From NCBI GenBank assembly GCA_017407705.1, contig JAFQWA010000011.1, positions 1 through 35,734 of the forward strand: a stretch of DNA of 35,734 nucleotides, given 5' to 3'. Position numbers and translations under genes: made by a program. The notes below the pieces were generated by a model that had not been told where the DNA came from, ran no database searches, and saw only the letters and a program-made list of their open reading frames with translations. Positions within the stretch are counted from its first letter, which is position 1. Each line of letters starts with the position of its first letter. The stretch comes from Clostridia bacterium. Its GTDB lineage: Bacteria > Bacillota > Clostridia > Oscillospirales > Acutalibacteraceae. Positions 26,117-32,973 of this stretch are shown here, one piece after another.

Positions 26117-27295
26117 TCACTTATTTATTAAAATATTTTCATCTTTTGCAATATTTTCTTTGCACAAGAATTTTTGGGTAATATAAACGCCGTTAGGTTG
26201 CACCGAGCAGGTCTGCTCCAGCTTTTTTATTAAGATAGGGGATAGCTGCTGTTTACACATTTCATCTATTTGTTTTTTTGCCATATCCACAGCCACGGCT
26301 TGGGTTATATTAAACTTTACCTCTTTTTTGAGTTGGAAGGTGGCGGTGGTTACACAAAGTGGCAGTCTTACGCCGTTTATCTCAGGATTCCACACGGTTT
26401 TCTTAGCGTCGTAGGGCTCATCCACAGAGCCTAAAAACAGCGGAATATCCACCGAGAAAAGGGTAAGCACACTGCGCTTTTTTGGTGATCTTACAGACAC
26501 CCTGTCTGTTTGTTCAAAAGGGATAAAGCAGTTTAGCTCACGTACAGTTTCTGCATAAACATCGGCTTTGGCGTGTTTGAATAAGGTCATTGAGTTTTTC
26601 AGTTCCACTGTACCTGAGATAAGCAGATCACCCTTTGTCACCGCTTCTCCAACCTGCACTTCTTTGGTACCCTCATAGCATTTTATACTTACTATTCTGC
26701 CGTCGGCAGCGGCTACTATGTTGCAGGGGAAATCAGCGGTGGTCTTCTCCGGCGGCTTTACTGTTTCTCGAACATCCACCGTTGCCAGAGTGCCACGCAT
26801 ATTCACCGCCGCCCAGGAAAGCTCAGGCATTTCCATTAAAAGTGACAGTCTTGCCTCTTCTGCGTTGATAGAGCCTCGCCATCTGCCCTCGTAAACCCCA
26901 ACGCTTTTAAGCTTTTGAAGAATTACCTGAGAACTTATATTTTTATTACCCACAATGTTAATATTCCATATAAACGAGGATAAAAACCATAAAATTGCAA
27001 AAAACAGTAAAAATCCCACAGCCAGACCCGTTCTTTTGCGATAGCGGTGGATTATAAACACTGCACCGTAACGTTTTTGCACCTTAAGACGCACCTGTGC
27101 TTTTTTAGCGATTTTTCGTATTTTTTTATAATCCCTAACCTGCATAAAGCCTATGAGGGTTTCGTCTTTTAAGGAGGAGCCCCAAACGGTTATTCCGTTT
27201 ATGGCGCATAGATTTAAAAACCGTTCGGAAAAACCGCCGATTGCTTCAAATTTCACATAACCGGTTATGTATCGGTACAACCATAGCATAAACAT
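26117..27295 (-). CDS. yqfD: Sporulation protein YqfD
   Basis: This is a 392-residue membrane protein of the YqfD family, produced in the mother cell during sporulation in Bacillus (sigma-E regulon). The N-terminal 80 residues are cytoplasmic and basic. A single strong transmembrane segment (about 92-110, TGLAVGFLLFFAILWFLSSF) leads to a large extracytoplasmic region. The latter begins with NKNISSQVILQKLKSVGVYEG, similar to a POTRA-like fold, then has a KPPEKTTADFPCNIVAAADG stretch typical of the family. It follows yqfC after 13 bases, the invariant gene order. The molecular function is unknown. ATG at 27295 has TAGGGGT upstream; a second ATG two codons later is also possible. Confidence 0.92.
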   Translation of the reverse strand: MFMLWLYRYITGYVKFEAIGGFSERFLNLCAINGITVWGSSLKDETLIGFMQVRDYKKIRKIAKKAQVRLKVQKRYGAVFIIHRYRKRTGLAVGFLLFFAILWFLSSFIWNINIVGNKNISSQVILQKLKSVGVYEGRWRGSINAEEARLSLLMEMPELSWAAVNMRGTLATVDVRETVKPPEKTTADFPCNIVAAADGRIVSIKCYEGTKEVQVGEAVTKGDLLISGTVELKNSMTLFKHAKADVYAETVRELNCFIPFEQTDRVSVRSPKKRSVLTLFSVDIPLFLGSVDEPYDAKKTVWNPEINGVRLPLCVTTATFQLKKEVKFNITQAVAVDMAKKQIDEMCKQQLSPILIKKLEQTCSVQPNGVYITQKFLCKENIAKDENILINK

Positions 27296-27308
27296 AATTT
27301 AGATACCC

Positions 27309-27587
27309 CTAATCAGTAAAATCAATGGTGCAGATAAATCCACGTATGATAGCGCTGTCACTGCACAATGAGCATATAGACAGATTTCTTCCGCAGAACT
27401 TTATTATACCTGAGCCGGTGTTTATTTTAATTTTGCTGTCGTCATATTCCAGTACTGTGCATTTGCCGTCGATAACCGCCTCACGGTTGGACCGCAACTC
27501 TAAATGTGCACCGCCACTGAGCAGTCCTTCCGGCAGCTCTAAGGCATTACTTAAATACTGGAGAGGGCGATGTTTGTGTTTTGACAT
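27309..27587 (-). CDS. yqfC: Sporulation protein YqfC (YabP/YqfC family)
   Basis: This is a 92-residue protein of the YabP/YqfC family. Seen are LPEGLLSGGAHLELRSNREA near residues 18-37, then VLEYDDSKIKINTG, and the end RGFICTIDFTD; the G/L-rich pattern of short beta strands and the position directly before yqfD fit the family. In Bacillus the pair is mother-cell-specific. ATG at 27587 is chosen because AAGGAG (27597-27602) lies 9 bases upstream; the frame extends 21 codons further, but those include a hydrophobic stretch not expected in YqfC and overlap the site. It is the first gene of the minus-strand cluster and is divergent from the ylbJ-like gene. Confidence 0.9.
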   Translation of the reverse strand: MSKHKHRPLQYLSNALELPEGLLSGGAHLELRSNREAVIDGKCTVLEYDDSKIKINTGSGIIKFCGRNLSICSLCSDSAIIRGFICTIDFTD

Positions 27588-27610
27588 ATATAAAACTCCT
27601 TGTTTCAAAC

Positions 27611-27628
27611 TCATAATTAAAATTATGA
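27611..27628. promoter_or_regulatory. Dyad in the intergenic region between yqfC and the ylbJ-like gene
   Basis: TCATAATT (27611-27618) and AATTATGA (27621-27628) form a perfect 8-bp inverted repeat with a 2-base centre, between two divergent sporulation genes. CATACATA (27644-27651) resembles, but does not fully match, a sigma-E -10 element for the plus-strand gene. I found no good sigma-A promoter here. The regulatory role is inferred only from position. Confidence 0.35.
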
Positions 27629-27665
27629 AATTAAGGCATAAAACATACATAGGGCGGTGTTAGTT

Positions 27666-28733
27666 TTGAGAAAATTTAAAATGATACTTTGCTTTTCGGT
27701 GTGTCTTACAGCGTTGGTGTGCATATTTGGTATGGGTAACGTGGTTACAGATGGACTCAAAAGCGGTCTGCTTTTATGCTCGTCAGTGATAATTCCTTCG
27801 CTGTTTCCCTTTATGACCGTTTGCTCGTTTATGGAAAAATCGGGACTGTTGAATATAGGCGCAGGCAAGTGGGAGTGGGTAACAGGGCGGCTGTTTAAAC
27901 TGCCCGGTTGCACTTTTTTGGTAATATTATTAAGCTTTTTTGCAGGGTATCCAGTGGGAGCAAGAATGGTACGGTCTATGCACTCATCGGGAGCAATATC
28001 CTTATCAGAGGGTAAAAAGATGTGTTTGTTCTGCATAGGAGCAGGTCCCGCTTTTTTGGTGATAGCGGTGGGGTGCGGTATGCTGTATAACAAGTGGGCA
28101 GGGTGGATACTGGCAGTAACCCACCTGCTGTCAGCAATAGTAACAGCCTTGCTTTGCGGCAGATTTGTGGAGTCTTACCGACCAACAGAGCAGGTAAGTA
28201 TCAAAAAGCAGAGAATGTCCTTAGCAGACGCTTTGGTGGAAAGTGTGGCTGCATCCACAGGTGCGCTTATCTCGGTCTGTGCTTACACGGTGCTGTTTTC
28301 GGGAGTTGTTGCGGTAATAAAGGCATCGTGGGGGCAGTGGGTGGGACTTGCGCTGACTGCAGTGACTGAGGTGTCTAACGGCTGTGCACTGGCGGCAGTG
28401 CTTCAAGCACCCATACCCGTTTTTGCGGCAATAACGGGATTTGGCGGAATATCGGTGATGTGTCAGGTAATGGCTTGTGCAGGGGTGTGCCGTCCGAAAT
28501 TCACAACCATGATAGCAGTCAGGTGTGTAAACGCGGCCATATCCTATATAATTTGCAGTTTACTGCTGAGGATATTTCCTGTATCGGAGCAGGTTTTTTC
28601 CACCTTTTCTGTGTCTATACCAAAACTATCAGGAGCAACAGTAGGGTTCCCCATAGCCTTTTTGGTGTTTTGCACTGTATTTTTGTTCTCAACTTATCAA
28701 AAATCTCATAAAAGACTGGTAGATTTTTTCTGA
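27666..28733 (+). CDS. YlbJ-like sporulation integral membrane protein
   Basis: This is a 355-residue polytopic membrane protein with about eight to nine hydrophobic helices. Features of the YlbJ/nucleoside-recognition (Gate) family include GLKSGLLLCSSVIIPSLFPFMTV near the N-terminus, FAGYPVGARM (the G-Y-P-x-G-A motif), CIGAGPAFLV, and the second half ITGFGGISVMCQ. YlbJ is needed for spore cortex formation in Bacillus. The start is uncertain: TTG at 27666 has AGGGCGG with 8-base spacing, while GTG at 27657 sits directly on that site. The divergent arrangement with yqfC supports a sporulation role. The 3' end carries AAAAATCT and AGATTTTT arms (28699-28728) that may form a weak terminator inside the coding region. 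Confidence 0.82.
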   Translation: MRKFKMILCFSVCLTALVCIFGMGNVVTDGLKSGLLLCSSVIIPSLFPFMTVCSFMEKSGLLNIGAGKWEWVTGRLFKLPGCTFLVILLSFFAGYPVGARMVRSMHSSGAISLSEGKKMCLFCIGAGPAFLVIAVGCGMLYNKWAGWILAVTHLLSAIVTALLCGRFVESYRPTEQVSIKKQRMSLADALVESVAASTGALISVCAYTVLFSGVVAVIKASWGQWVGLALTAVTEVSNGCALAAVLQAPIPVFAAITGFGGISVMCQVMACAGVCRPKFTTMIAVRCVNAAISYIICSLLLRIFPVSEQVFSTFSVSIPKLSGATVGFPIAFLVFCTVFLFSTYQKSHKRLVDFF

Positions 28734-28742
28734 AGTATGTGG

Positions 28743-28748
28743 TACAAT
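28743..28748 (+). promoter_or_regulatory. Possible extended -10 promoter for the small Cys protein gene
   Basis: TACAAT (28743-28748) is preceded by TGG, giving an extended -10 element 22 bases before the ATG at 28771. No good -35 box is seen. Confidence 0.35.
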
Positions 28749-28770
28749 GTTGTGTAAAGAGGTGATTTTG

Positions 28771-28989
28771 ATGCGTCGAAAGCTATACGGGAATAATATC
28801 AATCCTGCTTGCGGCTACTGTGCTCACGGTGTGTTGGCAGAGGATAGAGTTTCGGTGTTGTGCAGAAAAAAGGGTATTGTAAGCTGCGACTATAAGTGCC
28901 GCCGTTTTAAGTATGACCCTTTAAAGAGAATACCTAAGATTGCTCCCGAGCTTATGCAGTTCGATGCAGAGGACTTTGCCTTAGAATAG
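28771..28989 (+). CDS. Small Cys-rich protein of unknown function
   Basis: This is a 72-residue basic protein. Five Cys are present: a C-x2-C pair (NPACGYCAHG), a single Cys in VLCRKKGI, and SCDYKCRRFKYDPLKR with a C-x3-C pair. This suggests a small zinc or Fe-S binding fold. The end is acidic (FDAEDFALE). The motif arrangement NPxCxYCxxG...CxKKG...CRxFxYDPLKRxP is one I associate with short uncharacterised clostridial proteins, but I cannot name a function. ATG at 28771 follows AGAGGTGA at good spacing; the frame extends 8 codons further without a better site. It may be cotranscribed with nothing else, since a promoter precedes the next gene. Confidence 0.78.
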   Translation: MRRKLYGNNINPACGYCAHGVLAEDRVSVLCRKKGIVSCDYKCRRFKYDPLKRIPKIAPELMQFDAEDFALE

Positions 28990-28992
28990 GTA

Positions 28993-29021
28993 TAGACAAA
29001 TCAAAAGATTTATGCTATCAT
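28993..29021 (+). promoter_or_regulatory. Sigma-A promoter for the GH130 gene
   Basis: TAGACA (28993-28998), a 17-base spacer and TATCAT (29016-29021) with an upstream TGC extension lie 32 bases before the GH130 ATG. This placement shows that a potential start at 29012 would lie before the transcription start. Confidence 0.68.
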
Positions 29022-29053
29022 CTATGGAGATCACAGATTTGGAGGATTTTAAA

Positions 29054-30046
29054 ATGAGCAAAACTATTATCGGCGATGCTTTACCCAATATCCCTTGGAA
29101 AGCAAGACCTGAAGGATGCACCGACGTGGTTTGGAGAGATCCTGAGAACCCCATTATCGGTCGTTTTCCTTTCCCTGCAGCAAACAGTGTTTTTAACAGT
29201 GCGGTAGTACCTTTTAAAGACGGTTTCGCAGGTGTTTTCAGAGTTGACCTTAAAACCAGAAAGCAGGAGCTTCACGTTGGCTTTTCTAAAGACGGTATTA
29301 ACTGGGATATTTCTGAAAAACGCATTGAGTTTATAAAAACTAAGGACGAGATTGACGACTTTTCAGTTGGCTATGATCCCCGTGTTACCAAGATTGGTGA
29401 CCGTTACTACGTTGCTTGGTGCAATATGTTTGCAGTAGGCAGCAACACCTGCACAATTGGTCTGGCTTATACAGACGATTTTGAGAATTTCTATCAGCTT
29501 GAAAACTGCTTCTTGCCCTATAACAGAAACGGCACAATGTTCCCTGAGAAGATCAACGGCAACTTTGCTATGCTCAGCCGTCCCTTTAACGACAGTGAGC
29601 CCGGTTGCATTTTCTACTCAGAGAGCCCCGACCTTAACTTCTGGGGTAACCACCGTCACGTTATGTCACCCAGCACTTACTGGGATTGGCTGAAAATCGG
29701 CGCCGGCCCCACACCTATCAAAACAACTGAAGGTTGGTTGTTGTTCTATCACGGCGTTCAGAAGACCTGTTCAGACGCTTGCTACAGCTTCGGTGCAGTA
29801 ATTCTTGACCTTGAGAAGCCTTGGATCGTTAAACATCACTGTGAGCCTTATCTTATTGCTCCTACTGAGCTTTATGAGCAGGTTGGCGACGTTTCAATGG
29901 TTTGCTTCCCCTGTGCAACCCTGCAGGACGCTGAGACCGGTAGAATTTCTATTTACTACGGTGCAGCAGATACCGTTGTTGCTATGGCTTACACTCAGGT
30001 TGATGAGCTGATTAAGTACATAAAAGATAACGATATGATTAAATAA
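29054..30046 (+). CDS. Glycoside hydrolase family 130 beta-mannoside phosphorylase
   Basis: This is a 330-residue cytoplasmic enzyme of GH130, which cleaves beta-mannosidic bonds by phosphorolysis and yields mannose 1-phosphate. Family patterns seen are RDPENPIIGR, NSVFNSAVVPFKDGFAGVFR (with the Asn and Arg lining the active site), GYDPRVTKIGDRYYVAW (the catalytic Asp region), the PEKINGNFAMLSRP stretch, GAGPTPIKTTEGWLLFYHG and the final IYYGAADTVVAMA. It lacks a signal peptide. ATG at 29054 is chosen because GGAGG (29041-29045) lies 8 bases upstream. Codon use is strongly biased, suggesting high expression. Specificity (mannosyl-glucose, mannobiose or mannosyl-GlcNAc) cannot be read from sequence. 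It stands alone between its own promoter and a strong terminator. Confidence 0.92.
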   Translation: MSKTIIGDALPNIPWKARPEGCTDVVWRDPENPIIGRFPFPAANSVFNSAVVPFKDGFAGVFRVDLKTRKQELHVGFSKDGINWDISEKRIEFIKTKDEIDDFSVGYDPRVTKIGDRYYVAWCNMFAVGSNTCTIGLAYTDDFENFYQLENCFLPYNRNGTMFPEKINGNFAMLSRPFNDSEPGCIFYSESPDLNFWGNHRHVMSPSTYWDWLKIGAGPTPIKTTEGWLLFYHGVQKTCSDACYSFGAVILDLEKPWIVKHHCEPYLIAPTELYEQVGDVSMVCFPCATLQDAETGRISIYYGAADTVVAMAYTQVDELIKYIKDNDMIK

Positions 30047-30055
30047 TTAAATCAT

Positions 30056-30098
30056 AAAAAACCTCCTGAAACGGAATGATCCGTTCAGGAGGTTTTTT
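30056..30098 (+). terminator. Strong rho-independent terminator after GH130
   Basis: AAACCTCCTGA (left arm) pairs with TCAGGAGGTTT (right arm), with an inner ACGG/CCGT extension after a one-base bulge, a 6-base loop, and A- and T-runs of six outside. Confidence 0.92.
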
Positions 30099-30178
30099 GT
30101 TGTATAACGAAAACAGAGAATAGTCGTGTGATTCAAAAAAAGGTTAACCGATGAATAATAAAAAGTTAAAAATGGCCA

Positions 30179-30313
30179 AGCCTCACTCTGACGAGGGAGG
30201 TGGATTTTTGCAAAGCAAAAAGACGGAGGGAGAGAAAATATGAGCACAAAAATTTGTTATCTCTCCCTCAGTCCTCGCTGATGCTCGGACAGTTCCCTCG
30301 TCAGAGGGAGCTA
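30179..30313. repeat. Nested inverted-repeat element in intergenic DNA (MITE-like)
   Basis: The intergenic stretch 30101-30445 (about 345 bases) holds this element. Outer arms around 30181-30198 and 30293-30311 share TCTGACGAGGGA and its complement; inner arms GACGGAGGGAGAG (30222-30234) and CTCTCCCTCAGTC (30261-30273) pair with one mismatch. A further small hairpin (GTCCTCGCTGATGCTCGGAC) lies at 30271-30290. Together they could fold into one long branched hairpin of about 130 bases. CCCTC/GAGGG-rich units of this style are common between genes in Oscillospiraceae-type genomes. No transposase is encoded. Short open frames across it are not believable genes. Confidence 0.7.
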
Positions 30314-30392
30314 AGTAGAGACTATACTACCTGCTTGCTATATATGAGACTTTTATTTATGTGGGAATATATTGGGCGTAGTCCGAAATATA

Positions 30393-30421
30393 TTGATTTA
30401 TGGGCGTATATATGGTATAAT
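30393..30421 (+). promoter_or_regulatory. Sigma-A promoter for the NfeD-SPFH operon
   Basis: TTGATT (30393-30398), a 17-base spacer and a perfect TATAAT (30416-30421) preceded by TGG lie 24 bases before the nfeD ATG. The sequence TGGGCGTA occurs at 30402-30409, with a near copy (TTGGGCGTA) at 30372-30380, which may be a regulatory repeat. Confidence 0.78.
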
Positions 30422-30445
30422 ACTTAACAGATAGGAGGTGCAAAA

Positions 30446-30892
30446 ATGGGTGAATTGCTAACAAGCGCATGGTTTATATGGCTGATGATCGGGGTTTTTG
30501 CCCTGATAGTCGAAATTTGCACCACTGCAATGGTTTCGATCTGGTTTGTCCCCGCTGCCGTAATTACCTCATTACTGTCACTTATATGCCCTTGGGCGTG
30601 GGTGCAGGTAGTGGTATTTTTAGGCTTGTCCGCTGCATTTTTATGGCTGTTCAAGAAAAAGTTTTCGGCAAAATTCAGTCGTGGAGGCAGCAGTGCCGAC
30701 TTAAATCCCGACAGTAAGCTCATCGGCAAAACCGCCGTTGCCCAGTCAGTTATTGACGATAACGACGGCAAGGTGCTTTTGGGCGACGTTTATTGGCGTG
30801 CTGTATCGGAGGACGGCAGTGAGATTCAAGAGGGAAGCCGAGTGACCGTGCAATCCGTATCGGGAACAGTTTTAACTGTAAAATCAAAATAA
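30446..30892 (+). CDS. NfeD-like membrane protein
   Basis: This is a 148-residue short-form NfeD protein. Two or three hydrophobic segments occupy residues 8-72, with the helix-breaking FVPAAVIT and a WVQVVVFLG stretch typical of NfeD. A soluble C-terminal OB-fold domain follows (about 85-148), containing KLIGKTAVAQSVI, VLLGDVYWRAVSEDG and the final GSRVTVQSVSGTVLTVK, where the G-x-V-x-V pattern is diagnostic. NfeD proteins are encoded next to SPFH proteins and are thought to act with them in membrane microdomains. The gene starts with AGGAGGTG and is followed after 12 bases by the SPFH gene, as expected. It lacks the ClpP-like protease domain of long NfeD. Confidence 0.92.
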   Translation: MGELLTSAWFIWLMIGVFALIVEICTTAMVSIWFVPAAVITSLLSLICPWAWVQVVVFLGLSAAFLWLFKKKFSAKFSRGGSSADLNPDSKLIGKTAVAQSVIDDNDGKVLLGDVYWRAVSEDGSEIQEGSRVTVQSVSGTVLTVKSK

Positions 30893-30904
30893 GGAGAATT
30901 TTTT

Positions 30905-31834
30905 ATGGAACCGTTAATTTATGTATTGATCGTTGTTGCAGTTATAGTACTTGCGGCAATTATTGCTTGTATTAAAGTCGTACCTCAGGCAAGTGCCTTC
31001 ATTATTGAGCGACTTGGTACATACCACACCACTTGGGATGCAGGCTTGCATCTTAAAATGCCCTTTATTGACCGTGTGGTAAAGCGTGTTTCTCTTAAGG
31101 AGCACGTGGTGGATTTTCCGCCGCAGCCCGTTATTACTAAGGATAACGTAACTATGCAGATAGACACTGTTGTGTTTTATCGTATCGTTGATCCCAAGCT
31201 GTTTGCTTACGGTGTTGAGCGTCCGATGATGGCTATCGAAAATCTTACCGCAACCACCTTGCGTAATATTATCGGTGATATGGAGCTTGACTCAACTCTT
31301 ACTTCCCGTGATACTATCAACGGTCAGATCACCAATGTTTTGGACGTTGCTACCGATGCTTGGGGTATTAAGATCAACCGTGTTGAGCTTAAGAATATTA
31401 TGCCGCCCCGTGAGATTCAGGATTCAATGGAAAAGCAGATGAAGGCTGAGCGTGAGCGTCGTGAGAAGATCCTTCAGGCTGAGGGTGAGAAAAAGTCTGC
31501 CATATTGGTTGCTGAAGGTGAAAAGGCTTCTGCAATTTTACGTGCTGAGGCTGAAAAAGAGTCTGCGATTTTACGTGCTGAGGCTGTTAAAGAGGCTAAG
31601 ATTCGTGAGGCTGAAGGTGAGGCTGAGGCTATTTTGAAGATCCAGAAGGCTACTGCTGACGGTATCCGTATGGTAAACGAGGCTGCTCCCACTGAGCAGG
31701 TGCTCAAACTCAAATCCTATGAGGCATTTGAGCGTGCAGCCGACGGTAAGGCTACCAAGATCATTATCCCTTCTGAAATTCAGGGACTTACAAGTCTTGC
31801 AGCAGGCATAACCGAAGCTGTAAAAAATGATTAG
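30905..31834 (+). CDS. SPFH/stomatin-family membrane protein (QmcA-like)
   Basis: This is a 309-residue band-7 protein. A single N-terminal transmembrane helix (3-25) anchors it; the SPFH domain follows (about 28-190) with VPQASAFIIERLGTYHTTWDAGLHLKMPFIDRV, the family signature, and VDFPPQPVITKDNVTMQIDTVVFYRI. The C-terminal half is a long Ala/Glu-rich coiled coil made partly of 11-residue repeats, ending in a short LTSLAAGI oligomerisation segment. Such proteins form large ring or cage oligomers and organise membrane domains, often controlling protease access. It is cotranscribed with the NfeD-like gene. GGAG is the ribosome binding site. Confidence 0.94.
   Translation: MEPLIYVLIVVAVIVLAAIIACIKVVPQASAFIIERLGTYHTTWDAGLHLKMPFIDRVVKRVSLKEHVVDFPPQPVITKDNVTMQIDTVVFYRIVDPKLFAYGVERPMMAIENLTATTLRNIIGDMELDSTLTSRDTINGQITNVLDVATDAWGIKINRVELKNIMPPREIQDSMEKQMKAERERREKILQAEGEKKSAILVAEGEKASAILRAEAEKESAILRAEAVKEAKIREAEGEAEAILKIQKATADGIRMVNEAAPTEQVLKLKSYEAFERAADGKATKIIIPSEIQGLTSLAAGITEAVKND
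31496..31594 (+). repeat. Three tandem 33-base repeats in the SPFH gene
   Basis: Units at 31496-31528, 31529-31561 and 31562-31594 encode SAILVAEGEKA, SAILRAEAEKE and SAILRAEAVKE. The last two are nearly identical in DNA (three differences by eye). An 11-residue period fits a right-handed coiled coil, and the near identity suggests a recent in-frame duplication. Confidence 0.8.
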
Positions 31835-31840
31835 TATAAC

Positions 31841-31868
31841 AAAAACCTCCCGATATCGGGAGGTTTTT
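31841..31868. terminator. Perfectly palindromic terminator after the SPFH gene
   Basis: A 28-base perfect palindrome (AAAAACCTCCCGAT and its complement) lies 6 bases after the SPFH stop codon and ends in a T-run. It would work in both directions. Confidence 0.88.
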
Positions 31869-31902
31869 TATGATGTAAATATCTTTTTCGCTTTTTACCA
31901 CA

Positions 31903-32025
31903 CTCCCTCAGCCCAATAGGGGACGGCGTCTCGATGTCCCACGCTTTCTCCACGGCGAGAGTGGAAAACAATAAAAAGCACTGCCTTATGGAAAGAGCGG
32001 GCGAACGCAGTTCGCCCCTACCGTA
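31903..32025. repeat. Mosaic of short hairpin repeats next to the AraC gene
   Basis: Between the SPFH terminator and the AraC stop codon (31870-32035) there are three hairpins. An imperfect one has GGGAC and GTCCC arms at 31920-31940. A small one has TCCAC (31949-31953) and GTGGA (31961-31965). A perfect one has GGGCGAAC (31999-32006) and GTTCGCCC (32010-32017), followed by CTACC. The GC-rich arms stand out from the surrounding AT-rich DNA. They resemble dispersed intergenic repeats seen in clostridial genomes and do not match the element at 30179-30313, apart from a CTCCCTCAG start. Confidence 0.6.
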
Positions 32026-32035
32026 ATAAGAAGGC

Positions 32036-32824
32036 TTATTGTGAGTGGTGTTTGGGGGATGTGTTGAATTGGCGGTGATAGGCTCGGTAAAAGGTAACGT
32101 AATCGGCAAAGCCGCACTGCTGATATACCTCCGTGGGTTTACCGCCGTTTTTCAGCATTTCCTTAGCCAACAGCAGTCGCTTTGCGGTGATATATTCCCA
32201 AACGGTAGAGCCGTTTGCCTTTTTGAAATTTCGGTTTAACTGGGACTTGCTTATATAAAAGCGTTTGCATATTCTGTCTAAAGACAAAGGCTCGGTCAGG
32301 TGTCGGTTTATATACTGCAAAACCTCTGCAGACCCGCTTAAGACCGCCCTGTAATCCGACTTTGCAATCTCAAAGCTTTCTGATAGCTCCTCCAACAAAA
32401 CCATTAAATACACTGCTTTTTGCTCCAAATCACTGCAGTCGCAGATCTTGTTAAGATAATACAACCAGTTGCGATCCTTAAAGGTGGTGGCGGAATATCG
32501 GTTAAACTGACCTAACGAGCGGTCATCAAAGCATCTTAACAGCTTTTTATAATAGTCTTCTTCAGTTTGCATTGGGAAAGAAAAGTTTATGGTAATACGC
32601 TCATAGGTCTGTGCAGAATGTAACAGCAGGTGATGAGCCTCGGATTTTCTCATTAAAATAACGTCGCCCACCTCTAATGGGTAGATGTTACCCTCCACCA
32701 CATACTCAGCATTACCGCCTAAAAAGCAAAATATCTCATAATTGTCGTGAGTGTGCATAACAAAGGAGTCCTGCTGTGGGTCATTTGTACAGGACCTGCT
32801 GGCGTGAATATAGGGCAATACCAT
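32036..32824 (-). CDS. AraC-family regulator with cupin sensor domain
   Basis: This is a 262-residue transcription factor. Residues 1-105 form a cupin-like sugar-binding domain (MHTHDNYEIFCFLGGNAEYVVEGNIYPLEVGDVILMRKSEAHHLLL), with the His pair and G-D-V pattern of the family. The C-terminal 100 residues are an AraC double helix-turn-helix (EPLSLDRICKRFYISKSQLNR, then YQQCGFADYVTFYRAYHRQFNTSP). ATG at 32824 is chosen because AAAGGTGG lies 7 bases upstream; the frame runs 18 codons further but lacks a site. It is divergent from the sugar isomerase operon and probably controls it in response to a sugar. The inducer is unknown. Confidence 0.92.
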   Translation of the reverse strand: MVLPYIHASRSCTNDPQQDSFVMHTHDNYEIFCFLGGNAEYVVEGNIYPLEVGDVILMRKSEAHHLLLHSAQTYERITINFSFPMQTEEDYYKKLLRCFDDRSLGQFNRYSATTFKDRNWLYYLNKICDCSDLEQKAVYLMVLLEELSESFEIAKSDYRAVLSGSAEVLQYINRHLTEPLSLDRICKRFYISKSQLNRNFKKANGSTVWEYITAKRLLLAKEMLKNGGKPTEVYQQCGFADYVTFYRAYHRQFNTSPKHHSQ

Positions 32825-32857
32825 AGCAAAACCACCTTTAAGCTCAATTTTGTTTTT

Positions 32858-32886
32858 ATTATAAACCAATATGCACATATTTGCAA
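32858..32886 (-). promoter_or_regulatory. Sigma-A promoter for the AraC regulator, with embedded dyad
   Basis: On the minus strand, TTGCAA (32881-32886), a 17-base spacer and TATAAT (32858-32863). The spacer contains the near-palindrome ATATGTGCATAT, a possible operator for autoregulation. Confidence 0.7.
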
Positions 32887-32909
32887 TGTTTTTATGCTTT
32901 TATTTTCAA

Positions 32910-32938
32910 TTGATTTAATATTTTATCCAAATTATAAT
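32910..32938 (+). promoter_or_regulatory. Sigma-A promoter for the sugar isomerase operon
   Basis: TTGATT (32910-32915), a 17-base spacer and a perfect TATAAT (32933-32938), pointing away from the AraC gene. The two divergent -35 boxes are 23 bases apart, so one bound regulator could act on both. Confidence 0.75.
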
Positions 32939-32973
32939 AAAAACAACAAATAAAATTTTAGGAGGCAACCACT

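Noticed and set aside
30047..30427. Short frames on both strands across the intergenic element
   Set aside because: They cover inverted repeats, lack ribosome binding sites and have no protein-like composition.
31831..32109. 92-codon minus-strand frame across the repeat mosaic
   Set aside because: It reads through a terminator palindrome and GC-rich hairpins and overlaps the end of the AraC gene; such frames are a common artefact of intergenic repeats.
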